Positions 37,370 through 45,650 of a DNA stretch of 64,000 nt are shown in pieces. Numbering within the stretch: position 1 is the stretch's first letter; every line of letters starts with the position of its first letter. The notes under the pieces are model-generated. The model did no database searches. It was not told the DNA's origin and saw only the letters and a list, made by a program, of their open reading frames with translations. The DNA is from Flavobacterium hercynium (GTDB lineage Bacteria > Bacteroidota > Bacteroidia > Flavobacteriales > Flavobacteriaceae). Where the stretch lies: assembly GCF_002217285.1 (NCBI RefSeq), contig NZ_MUGW01000008.1, forward strand, positions 196,396-260,395, in the 5' to 3' direction. Both the position numbers and the translations under genes were made by a program.

Positions 37370-40300
37370 ATGTTCACTAAAATAATTTTGTTAACACGTT
37401 CTTTATTCATAAAAAATATAAAAATCTTATTTTTTATGATTTCTCTTAATATGATGTCCCAAAATACAATCACCAGAATCCACACGGATTGGAATGGATA
37501 TTGGACATCTAATGGTACAACCGGTTTAAATAACAGACCGGATACCGAAAATAATTTATTAGCCTTTGCATGGAACGGTACCACATATTCAACCGGTGTA
37601 GATGATTTTAATCTTAGAACGAGAGGTGTTCCGTTCGATCCTCAAAAGTTCAGAGCCTTAAAAATTCAGACATTAGGGTTAAACACCAGTATGTACTTTT
37701 TGCAGGGTTCGATGATCGACGGATCAGCAAGTACAGCAACTCTTGTTCCTGCCTTAACAGGTTCGACTTCTACAGGAGCTGAATTAGCCTCCAGACTTAC
37801 TGACGGTACGAATGGCTTAACATTAGGAACTGGTATTGCCAATATCAGAACAGGTGTATCCGAATTTAAAATTGGTACAAACAATCTAAATGTTCCCGGT
37901 ATTGGTGATGGTATTCCGGATATTATTGTAACGCAGGTTGCAGAACCGGGTGGAGATGCCGATATTTTTAAATTTGTAGATGCAGCAGGAAACATAGTAG
38001 GGAATCAGATCACCGTAAATTTCGGTTCTGTCCCTGCTGTTGGTACTTACAGTCTCGATTTGTTTAGAGCCGATAACGGAGCTGTTGCTTTTACTCCCGC
38101 AGCAACAAGAGATATTCGAATGCTGGGAATAGAAGCCAGTTCATTTGGAATCAATTCGGGCAATGCTGCTCAGGTAGACCGTTTTGTAGTTAGTTTTTCA
38201 GGAAGTTCAGATTGTGCTTTTATCGCTTTTAATACAAAATCACTAAAAATTGCCGAATTAGGCTTGGTGAAAAAAGCAACATTATCATCTTGTGGAAAAC
38301 TGAATGATGTTGTTACATATACTTTTGAAGTGACCAATACAGGAGAAGTTCCTATTACAGATATTCGTGTCACAGACCCAATGCCGGGATTGGTAATTAC
38401 AGGTAATCCAATTGCGAGTTTAGCGCCTGGAGCAACAGCAACTTTAACAGGAACTTATACCATTACAGCAGCAGACGTAGCAGCAGGAAGAATTGTTAAC
38501 TCAGCTAAAGTAACCGGAGTAGATCCTTCTTTGAATACCATAGAAGATATTTCAGGACAAACCAATACAGATAATATTGCGACAGTAACAATTTTATTAA
38601 ATGCCCCAACTGTTGGAACAATCACAAACAGAACTTGCAACACTTTAGGAACGGTAGTTTTAAATAATTTGCCTGCAACAGGAACCTGGACATTAGAAAG
38701 AAGTCCAGGGCTTAGTACTTTTACAGGTACAGGTTCATCCTACACAATTACCGGTTTAGCAGTAGGAAACTATACGTATAGAGTTACTAATAGTGAAGGT
38801 TGTAAATCTGTTGCTACTTCAACGATTGCAATCACAGATCAATCCGCAACAACATGGGACGGAGCAACTTGGTCTAACGGATTACCAATAGCCTCAAAAA
38901 ATGTAACTTTTGCTGGATCATTTCCAATTACGGCTGATTTGTATGCCTGCTCTTGTACTATTAATTCAGGTGTGGGAATCAATGTTCCATCAGGACGTAC
39001 CTTAAATGTTACCAATGCTGTAACCGTTTCTGCAACAGGATCATTGGTATTCGAAAATAATGCAAGTTTAGTTCAGGGACCTAATGTTACCGCGAATACC
39101 AACTCAGGAAATATAACTTATAAACGAAATACAACCGCAATGCGACTTTACGATTATACGTATTGGTCATCGCCAGTGTCTGGTTTTACCTTATACAGTT
39201 TATCTCCAGATACAGTTTCGAACGAATATTACAGCTACAATCCAACAAGTGGCTGGTCATCCATTAGTAATGGAGCAGCAACAATGACGTCTGGAGTGGG
39301 TTATATTTTGAGTGCGCCTCAAACCTATTCTAATTCGTATTCAACAATATACAATGCTAACTTTATTGGTGTGCCTAATAATGGTGATGTAAATGTAACG
39401 CCGACGGCTACAAAATGGAATCTGGTAGGAAATCCGTATCCTTCTTCACTTGATGCCCGAGAATTTATCATTGCGAATACCGTTCCGGGATCAGAAACCA
39501 TAGAAGGATCATTGTATTTCTGGACACACAATACATTACCGGATAATATCGATCCTGCACAAAATACCCGATATTTCTACACTAGCGATGATTACGCGGT
39601 GTACAATTTAACAGGTAGTGTTGTAACTAGCAAATCGGCAACGTCAGAAGCGACACCGGGAGCGAATGCGCCATCAGGCAACATTGCTTCAGGACAAGGT
39701 TTCTTTTTGAAAGCATTAACCAATAATCCTATTAAGTTTAAAAACAATATGAGATTGGGTACAATAAATACGCAATTTTTTAAAACAGGAAAAGAAACAG
39801 CAGTGCAAGATCGTGTTTGGCTGAACTTTACAAATCCGCAAGGTGCTTTCAAACAAATCTTAGTAGGTTATATTGAAGAAGCAACCAATGGTGTTGATAT
39901 CAGATATGATGCTGCGAGTTTTAATGCCAACGAATACATTGATTTTTATAGTGTAAACGGAACTAAAAAACTGAGCATTCAGGGACGTGCATTACCATTT
40001 GAAAAGTCAGATGTAGTTCCGTTAGCGTATAAATCGACAATTGCGGGAGAATTCACCATTGCGATAGATCATGCCGAAGGAATCTTTTCCGGAGAACAAA
40101 AGGTTTATTTAGAAGACAAAGTAAAAGATATTGTTCATGATTTAAGTACAGCAGATTATACCTTTAAAACCGAAGCAGGAACTTTTGCTGAACGTTTTGA
40201 ATTACGCTATCGTGCAGCTAATAAAACAACCTTAGGAACGGATGATGTAGAGAATACTCAAAAAGGATTGTTTGTAGCGGTAAAAAATAAAGTGGTAAAA

Positions 40301-40492
40301 ATAACATCAACTGCAGAATTGATCAAAGAAGTATACATATATGATACTACCGGAAGATTAATCTACACTAAAAACAAGGTAAGTGCCGCTGAATTGCAAA
40401 TTCAAAATTTGCAAGTAACAAATCAGCTTCTATTAGTTAAAGTAACATTAGAAAATGATCAGACTGAAACCAGAAAAATTATAATTCAATAA
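37370..40492 (+). CDS. Giant secreted protein with DUF11-like domain and T9SS type C tail, mosaic family member 3
   Basis: A 1040-aa protein. The N-terminus (FTKIILLTRSLF, then ILFFMISLNMMSQ) is an unusually long signal peptide. Residues ~32-290 form a unique beta-domain (TRIHTDWNGYWTSNG; GIPDIIVTQVAEPGGDADIF). A DUF11-type domain is at ~294-405 (VVTYTFEVTNTGEVPITDI, RVTDPMPGL), and an Ig-like block at ~415-490. Residues 495-1040 are the shared module, closest to that of family member 1: WSNGLP, AGSFPITADL, ACSCTINSG, YTYWSSPVSGF, LVGNPYPSSLDA, LYFWTHNTLPDNIDP. The type C tail ends KIIIQ. The gene starts 145 bp after gene 2, with a terminator between. Confidence 0.85.
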   Translation: MFTKIILLTRSLFIKNIKILFFMISLNMMSQNTITRIHTDWNGYWTSNGTTGLNNRPDTENNLLAFAWNGTTYSTGVDDFNLRTRGVPFDPQKFRALKIQTLGLNTSMYFLQGSMIDGSASTATLVPALTGSTSTGAELASRLTDGTNGLTLGTGIANIRTGVSEFKIGTNNLNVPGIGDGIPDIIVTQVAEPGGDADIFKFVDAAGNIVGNQITVNFGSVPAVGTYSLDLFRADNGAVAFTPAATRDIRMLGIEASSFGINSGNAAQVDRFVVSFSGSSDCAFIAFNTKSLKIAELGLVKKATLSSCGKLNDVVTYTFEVTNTGEVPITDIRVTDPMPGLVITGNPIASLAPGATATLTGTYTITAADVAAGRIVNSAKVTGVDPSLNTIEDISGQTNTDNIATVTILLNAPTVGTITNRTCNTLGTVVLNNLPATGTWTLERSPGLSTFTGTGSSYTITGLAVGNYTYRVTNSEGCKSVATSTIAITDQSATTWDGATWSNGLPIASKNVTFAGSFPITADLYACSCTINSGVGINVPSGRTLNVTNAVTVSATGSLVFENNASLVQGPNVTANTNSGNITYKRNTTAMRLYDYTYWSSPVSGFTLYSLSPDTVSNEYYSYNPTSGWSSISNGAATMTSGVGYILSAPQTYSNSYSTIYNANFIGVPNNGDVNVTPTATKWNLVGNPYPSSLDAREFIIANTVPGSETIEGSLYFWTHNTLPDNIDPAQNTRYFYTSDDYAVYNLTGSVVTSKSATSEATPGANAPSGNIASGQGFFLKALTNNPIKFKNNMRLGTINTQFFKTGKETAVQDRVWLNFTNPQGAFKQILVGYIEEATNGVDIRYDAASFNANEYIDFYSVNGTKKLSIQGRALPFEKSDVVPLAYKSTIAGEFTIAIDHAEGIFSGEQKVYLEDKVKDIVHDLSTADYTFKTEAGTFAERFELRYRAANKTTLGTDDVENTQKGLFVAVKNKVVKITSTAELIKEVYIYDTTGRLIYTKNKVSAAELQIQNLQVTNQLLLVKVTLENDQTETRKIIIQ

Positions 40493-40520
40493 AGATAAAA
40501 AGGTTTCATTTGTCACATAA

Positions 40521-40557
40521 AAAAAATCCATTCACAACAATGAATGGATTTTTTTTA
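40521..40557 (+). terminator. Terminator after surface gene 3
   Basis: AAAAAATCCATTCA (40521-40534) pairs perfectly with TGAATGGATTTTTT (40541-40554) around CAACAA. It shares its stem core with the terminators at 27281 and 44523. Confidence 0.93.
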
Positions 40558-41042
40558 TGCATTAATGTTAAAAGTGAAGCAAAATTCAGACTAGCCTTAT
40601 ATTTTGAAAGGGATTAATTTTTAATTTGAAATGTTAAATTTTAAGAATATAATTACAAAACGATTATGCTTTATTTTATTGGGGATAACACACTTTTTAA
40701 CATGCTTTGCTTTTAAAAAAAAATATACAAATTGACCTCTTAGGGGTAATTTCTTTCAATTTTATTTACAAATCTTAAATTTTTGTTTTTTTTTAGCCAT
40801 AAGTAAGAATTTACAACATATTGTGCAAAGATTTTAAATAACAAAAGCTTAAAACGTTAGAAAATGCAATTTTTGTAGGTAAAGGCTGATTTGTGTTTTA
40901 TAATAGTCTTTATTTCAGTAATTTAGATACGCGCGTAATATTGGTTTTAGTTTACCATAAAATTTACTTTTTATTGGTAAAGTAAGATTTGCAAATAAAG
41001 CCGTACTCGCTCTCACGTAATCTAATTCAAAATCTTACTGTT
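40558..41042. other. AT-rich intergenic region before surface gene 4
   Basis: 485 bp with no gene that I can support. Very AT-rich, with poly-A and poly-T tracts (for example 40711-40722 and 40781-40796). No exact TAnnTTTG close to the ATG at 41043; a control region is likely but unreadable to me. Confidence 0.4.
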
Positions 41043-44000
41043 ATGAAGCTAAAACTATCTTTTGTACTGCTTTTTATTTATGCTTCCTTGTGGGCTCAGC
41101 CACCACATACATTCACATCCAATAATTCCATAATTGTTCCCGCAGGTGTTGATAAAATGACGATCCAGGCGTGGGGCGGCGGTGGCGGCGGTGGAGGTGC
41201 CAGCGGCGGCGGTGGCGGATTTGGCCGATCTGGAGCCGGAGGTGGAGGTGGTGCCTATGCAACTGCCGAAATTAATGTACAACACGGCAATACTATAAGT
41301 GCTGTTGTAGGTGCTGCAACAACTCCAGCAGCAGCAGCAGGAACAAATGGTAATTTTTCAACAATAACAGGTTTTGAAAGTACTATCTATGCTGCCGGAG
41401 GTACCGGTGGAGGTGGTAATACAACTGGTAATACGCCAGCGGGAGGACCGGGAGGAACTATTGCAGGTTCAGCTGGAACAACCCGAACAGCCGGAGGAAA
41501 TGGCGGAAATGGAGCAACATCGCTGCTAGGTCTTTTGTTTTCTTCTGGAGCGGGAGGAGCCGGAGCTGCTCCTGCAGGTGGTGTTGGAGGGGCTGCAATC
41601 GGTAGTGTTATTGGAGGTTCCAGTACTCCTGGAAATGCCGGAGGACCTCCGGGAGGAGGAGGTAGTGGTGGTATGACAAATGTAGCGGCTGGCCAGAATG
41701 GTGGTCCAGGAGCTGCGGGTCAGATTATAATATCCTATACTTGTCCTACTTATAATATTACAGGAACTTCAAATATTGGAGCTTGTGTTACAACAGGAAC
41801 TTCTACAGTTACGGTAACAGCACCGGCAGTAAATTTACCTTTCGGTACTTATACGGTCACCTTTAATCGCAGTTTACCTGCGGGAACAGCATTAACTTCT
41901 ACCCTGACAGTATTAACTGCAGGTACAGGAACTTTTCCGGTAACAGGTTTAACAACAGCAGGAACAAGTGGTATAACTATAACAAAATTAGAATCTGCTG
42001 CATGTTCAAGTACGATAAGTGGTATTACTGCAAATATTGTAGTATCATCTGCTACACTTGGGGGGGCGGTTGCAGGCGGAACAACAATTTGTAGTGGTTT
42101 TACAAGTGCGGGATTAACATTATCTACTCATAATGGTGCGGTTTTAAGATGGCAATCATCAGTAAGTCCATTTTCGACCTGGACAGATATTACAAACAAC
42201 ATAGCAACTTATACTTCAGGGACACTTACACAAACAACGCAATTTAGAGCTGTGGTGCAAAACGGAAATTGTGGTCCTGAATTTTCTGTGGCAACAACCG
42301 TAACAGTTAATCCATTGCCAAGTGTCGTACTAAGCGCAGCCGCCGTTCCGGTTTGTATTACAACAGGAGCACAAACCACAACATTGAGTTACAGTGGAGC
42401 GACTCAAACACCTACGACATACAGTATTGTTTGGAATGCTTCTCCGGCAAATACTTTTGCAGCAGTTACCAATGTTGCATTACCCGCAAGTCCAATTACC
42501 ATTGCAATTCCTTCAGGAACTGCTGCCGGAACCTATACCGGGACTTTCACGGTACGTAATGCAAATGGCTGTGTGAGTAGTCCGGGTCAGAGTTTTAATT
42601 TGGTAGTCAATCCTTTGCCTGCTACACCAACAATTGGTACCATAACGTTACCAACTTGTGCAGTTCCAACAGGAAGTGTAGCTTTGAGCGGTTTACCGGC
42701 AGGAGGAACATTAATTAGTTATCCAGGCGCAGTAACAAGACCTTACACAGGAACAACAGCTACAGTTTCCGGTCTTGCAGCCAATACCTATACATTTACA
42801 GTGAATAACGGAACCTGTACATCATTAGTTTCTTCTAATGCAGTTGTACCGGGATTAGTTACCAATACGTATACAACTTCCTGGTCTAATGGAACACCAA
42901 CAATGGATCAGAATCTTGTTTTTGCAGGAGATTTTTCCACTTCAGGAAATTTAAACGGATGCTCGTGTGTGGTAAATACAGGTGTAAATGTCACTGTAAA
43001 TTCAGGACATACACTTTCGATTATGAATGCTGTTACCAATAGTGGCGGTGTATTTACATTCGAAAATAATGCGAGTTTATTGCAAACCAATAATGTTACC
43101 AATACAGGAAACATTACATACAAGCGCAGTTCAGCTCCGGTAAGACTTTATGATTATACCTATTGGTCTTCTCCTGTAAAAAGAACGCCGGCTTTTACCT
43201 TAAATGATTTGTCACCAAACACGTCGGCGACAGATTATTACAGATACGATCCTAATAACGGATGGATTGCTATTAATCAGGGACTAACAGAAATGCTTCC
43301 CGGTATTGGCTATATAGTAGCGGTTCCGGAGAGTTTTGATCAGGACGTTCCAACTAATTATCCAGCAACTTTTGTGGGTATTCCTAACAATGGTACAATT
43401 CCAGTTACCATCACGACAGCTGAAAAATGGAACCTGCTGGGGAATCCTTATCCTTCTGCAGTATATGCAGATCAGTTCATCTTTAATAACTCAGCTACTT
43501 TATACGGAACATTATATTTCTGGACACATAATTCTGCTCCGGCAAATACAGACCCTAACGCACCTAACAGATTGTACTTTGATAGTAATGACTATGCTTC
43601 ATACAATTTGACAGGAAGTGTGGGTACAGGAAGCGGAACTGGTGCCGTAAATCCCGGAAATCAGAATCCGCCTTTGGGATACATAGCAGCTGGTCAGGGA
43701 TTTTTTGTAAAATCAAAAGCAGCTGGAACTGCTAATTTTACAAACATCATGCGCGTTGCAGCAAATAACGCACAGTTTTTTAAAACCACAAACAATACTA
43801 ATGAAACCAATACAGCTGAAATAGAAAAAAATCGCATTTGGCTAAATTTAAGTAATGTAGATGGTGCTTTCAAACAAGCCTTAATAGGTTACGTTACAGG
43901 AGCAACAAATGGATGGGATGACAATTATGATGGAACTAGTTTTAACGGAAACGAATATGTCGATTTTTACAGTATTAATGAAACTAAAAAATTAACGATT

Positions 44001-44504
44001 CAGGGACGTGCATTGCCCTTTACAGATACTGATGTAATTCCGTTAGGCTACAAATCAACGATTGCCGGTGAATTTAGCATTTCGATAGACCGTACAGATG
44101 GAATTTTTAATACACAAGCTATTTATTTAGAAGATAAATTAAATGGTACAATCCATGATTTAAAAGCCGCCAATTATACCTTTACTACGGCAATAGGAAC
44201 ATTTGCAGATCGTTTTGCTGTATTATATGCGAACAGATCAACATTAGGCAATCCTGATTTCGAAAATAATCTTGTAGATAATGTTCTCGTTTCAGTAAAA
44301 GACAAAGTAATCAAAATTGCTGCTCCCGAAACGATTAGTGAAGTTGCCGTTTTTGATATTTCAGGAAAGTTACTTTTCAATAAAAAGAAAGTTGAGGATA
44401 CAACAGTAGAGATCACCAATGCGGCATCTAACAGTCAGATTTTGTTGGTAAAAGTAATTTTGAAAAATGCAGAAACAAGTACAATCAAAGTTAGATACCA
44501 ATAA
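41043..44504 (+). CDS. Giant secreted protein with glycine-rich N-terminal domain and T9SS type C tail, mosaic family member 4
   Basis: I chose the ATG at 41043 (MKLKLSFVLLFIYASLWAQ, a clean signal peptide; 1153 aa) over an upstream TTG at 40989. Residues ~20-235 are a Gly-rich domain starting TFTSNNSIIVPAGVDKMTIQ and AWGGGGGGGG, like the Gly-rich tips of some phage receptor-binding and adhesive proteins. Ig-like blocks follow (~236-605). From ~613 to the end is the shared module (TTSWSNGTPT, GCSCVVNTG, YTYWSSPVKRT, LLGNPYPSAVYA, LYFWTHNSAPA, IDFYS replaced by VDFYS, IQGRALPF) and the sorting domain (EVAVFDISGKLLFNKKKV). The GGC-rich stretch at 41172-41262 stands out in the AT-rich context. 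Confidence 0.85.
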   Translation: MKLKLSFVLLFIYASLWAQPPHTFTSNNSIIVPAGVDKMTIQAWGGGGGGGGASGGGGGFGRSGAGGGGGAYATAEINVQHGNTISAVVGAATTPAAAAGTNGNFSTITGFESTIYAAGGTGGGGNTTGNTPAGGPGGTIAGSAGTTRTAGGNGGNGATSLLGLLFSSGAGGAGAAPAGGVGGAAIGSVIGGSSTPGNAGGPPGGGGSGGMTNVAAGQNGGPGAAGQIIISYTCPTYNITGTSNIGACVTTGTSTVTVTAPAVNLPFGTYTVTFNRSLPAGTALTSTLTVLTAGTGTFPVTGLTTAGTSGITITKLESAACSSTISGITANIVVSSATLGGAVAGGTTICSGFTSAGLTLSTHNGAVLRWQSSVSPFSTWTDITNNIATYTSGTLTQTTQFRAVVQNGNCGPEFSVATTVTVNPLPSVVLSAAAVPVCITTGAQTTTLSYSGATQTPTTYSIVWNASPANTFAAVTNVALPASPITIAIPSGTAAGTYTGTFTVRNANGCVSSPGQSFNLVVNPLPATPTIGTITLPTCAVPTGSVALSGLPAGGTLISYPGAVTRPYTGTTATVSGLAANTYTFTVNNGTCTSLVSSNAVVPGLVTNTYTTSWSNGTPTMDQNLVFAGDFSTSGNLNGCSCVVNTGVNVTVNSGHTLSIMNAVTNSGGVFTFENNASLLQTNNVTNTGNITYKRSSAPVRLYDYTYWSSPVKRTPAFTLNDLSPNTSATDYYRYDPNNGWIAINQGLTEMLPGIGYIVAVPESFDQDVPTNYPATFVGIPNNGTIPVTITTAEKWNLLGNPYPSAVYADQFIFNNSATLYGTLYFWTHNSAPANTDPNAPNRLYFDSNDYASYNLTGSVGTGSGTGAVNPGNQNPPLGYIAAGQGFFVKSKAAGTANFTNIMRVAANNAQFFKTTNNTNETNTAEIEKNRIWLNLSNVDGAFKQALIGYVTGATNGWDDNYDGTSFNGNEYVDFYSINETKKLTIQGRALPFTDTDVIPLGYKSTIAGEFSISIDRTDGIFNTQAIYLEDKLNGTIHDLKAANYTFTTAIGTFADRFAVLYANRSTLGNPDFENNLVDNVLVSVKDKVIKIAAPETISEVAVFDISGKLLFNKKKVEDTTVEITNAASNSQILLVKVILKNAETSTIKVRYQ

Positions 44505-44522
44505 ATAAAAATAACCAATCTT

Positions 44523-44558
44523 AAAATCCATTCCGTCACAGCGAATGGATTTTTTTTT
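44523..44558 (+). terminator. Terminator after surface gene 4
   Basis: AAAATCCATTC (44523-44533) pairs with GAATGGATTTT (44543-44553), followed by more T residues. Third member of the ATCCATTC terminator set. Confidence 0.9.
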
Positions 44559-44666
44559 GCTCAAAATAATTGAAGTATCACGGTAAGTTCGTATTACGAT
44601 CATGATTTGAAAAGAATAAATTACCGGATTTTACGTATTATTACTAAACACTAAGAAACCAACAAC

Positions 44667-44692
44667 CATCAACGATCAGCCATCAACGATCA
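44667..44692. repeat. Short direct repeat CATCAACGATCA x2
   Basis: CATCAACGATCA at 44667-44678 and again at 44681-44692, within a CCAACAACCATCAACGATC-type intergenic stretch between the surface locus and the cupin gene. Confidence 0.6.
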
Positions 44693-44704
44693 TCAGCCAA
44701 TTAC

Positions 44705-45571
44705 CTAAGACGCTTTCCGTAAATACTGATTTGTATTTTCAATAGCTTTTTCATTCTTATAATCAATCCATTTCTGCCCTTTAAACTTGCGCATTACAAT
44801 ATCAAAATAACGCATGATCAAAACATTATACGCTGCTTTAGACAGATTTACAATATTTTGCGGAAAAGAGCGTAAACTCATAGAAAATCCCGGAGTCAGA
44901 TATTTCATGTAGTGCCAATAACCTTCGGGCATATACAGCATTTCACCATGTTTTAAATTGGTGATATACCCTTTCGCATTTTTAAGAGCAGGCCATTTTT
45001 CATAATCAGGATCATCAAAATCGATATCTTCTCTGGAAATCAAAGCGTGAGGAACTTTGTACATGTATTTGGACTGATCCGGAGCAAACAGCATACATTG
45101 TTTTTCTCCATGAAAATGGAAATGCAAAATATTAGAATAGTCAATATCATAATGCATAAAAACTTTCGAGTTTTCTCCGCCAAAAAACAGCATGGGTAAT
45201 TGTTTAACTAATTTCAGGCCAATTTCAGGCCATAAAAAGTCATTTTTTAAAGAAGGAACCTGCTTCATCAGATTATAAAGAAAAATGCGGTAGTTGGTTG
45301 GTTTTTCTTCCAATAGATTAATATAGTCGCTCATTTTCATAGTCCTGTGCGCTTCATTAAAACCTTCTTCATGATTCACAGGTCTATTGTCGTACAAAGG
45401 AACGACAGTTTCACCTGCTACTTCTTTAATATAAGATAATTTCCATTTATGAAAAGCTGGCCAGTCTTCTGTCAGCTCCTCAATAACAACGGGAATTTGT
45501 TTTTTTACATATTGGGAGATAAAATCTGATTTTGAGATTTTTTTTACCCTTTCGATTTGCTCTAGTTTCAT
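44705..45571 (-). CDS. JmjC/cupin_8-type Fe(II)/2-oxoglutarate oxygenase-like protein
   Basis: I use the Met at 45571 (MKLEQIERVKKISKSDF, 288 aa). An in-frame Met at 45637 would read through a terminator-like hairpin. The domain is the JmjC-like cupin_8 type: PVVIEELTEDWPAFHKW near the start, MHYDIDYSNILHFHFHGEK with the metal-binding H-x-D, QCMLFAPDQSKYMYKVP, and GEMLYMPEGYWHYMKYL with the distal His. The metal triad appears complete, so hydroxylase activity on a protein or small molecule is plausible. It follows bioB on the same strand. Substrate unknown. Confidence 0.83.
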   Translation of the reverse strand: MKLEQIERVKKISKSDFISQYVKKQIPVVIEELTEDWPAFHKWKLSYIKEVAGETVVPLYDNRPVNHEEGFNEAHRTMKMSDYINLLEEKPTNYRIFLYNLMKQVPSLKNDFLWPEIGLKLVKQLPMLFFGGENSKVFMHYDIDYSNILHFHFHGEKQCMLFAPDQSKYMYKVPHALISREDIDFDDPDYEKWPALKNAKGYITNLKHGEMLYMPEGYWHYMKYLTPGFSMSLRSFPQNIVNLSKAAYNVLIMRYFDIVMRKFKGQKWIDYKNEKAIENTNQYLRKAS

Positions 45572-45577
45572 CTTAAT

Positions 45578-45616
45578 CAAAAAAAAATTGCTTATAACTT
45601 GTGTTATAAGCAATTT
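45578..45616 (-). terminator. Terminator-like hairpin between bioB and the cupin gene
   Basis: AAATTGCTTATAAC and GTTATAAGCAATTT form a perfect 14-bp stem (plus 45585-45598 with 45603-45616) around 4 bases. On the minus strand a T-run follows and the cupin ATG comes about 7 bases after it. It should end transcription from bioB, or act as an attenuator for the cupin gene. Confidence 0.85.
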
Positions 45617-45650
45617 AAAAATTGTATCCGAGAGCAATTAACCCATTCGG

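Noticed and set aside
41055-41285. Minus-strand frame rich in Ser, Ala and Thr
   Set aside because: It is the complement of the glycine-codon tract of surface gene 4, so its composition is an artefact.
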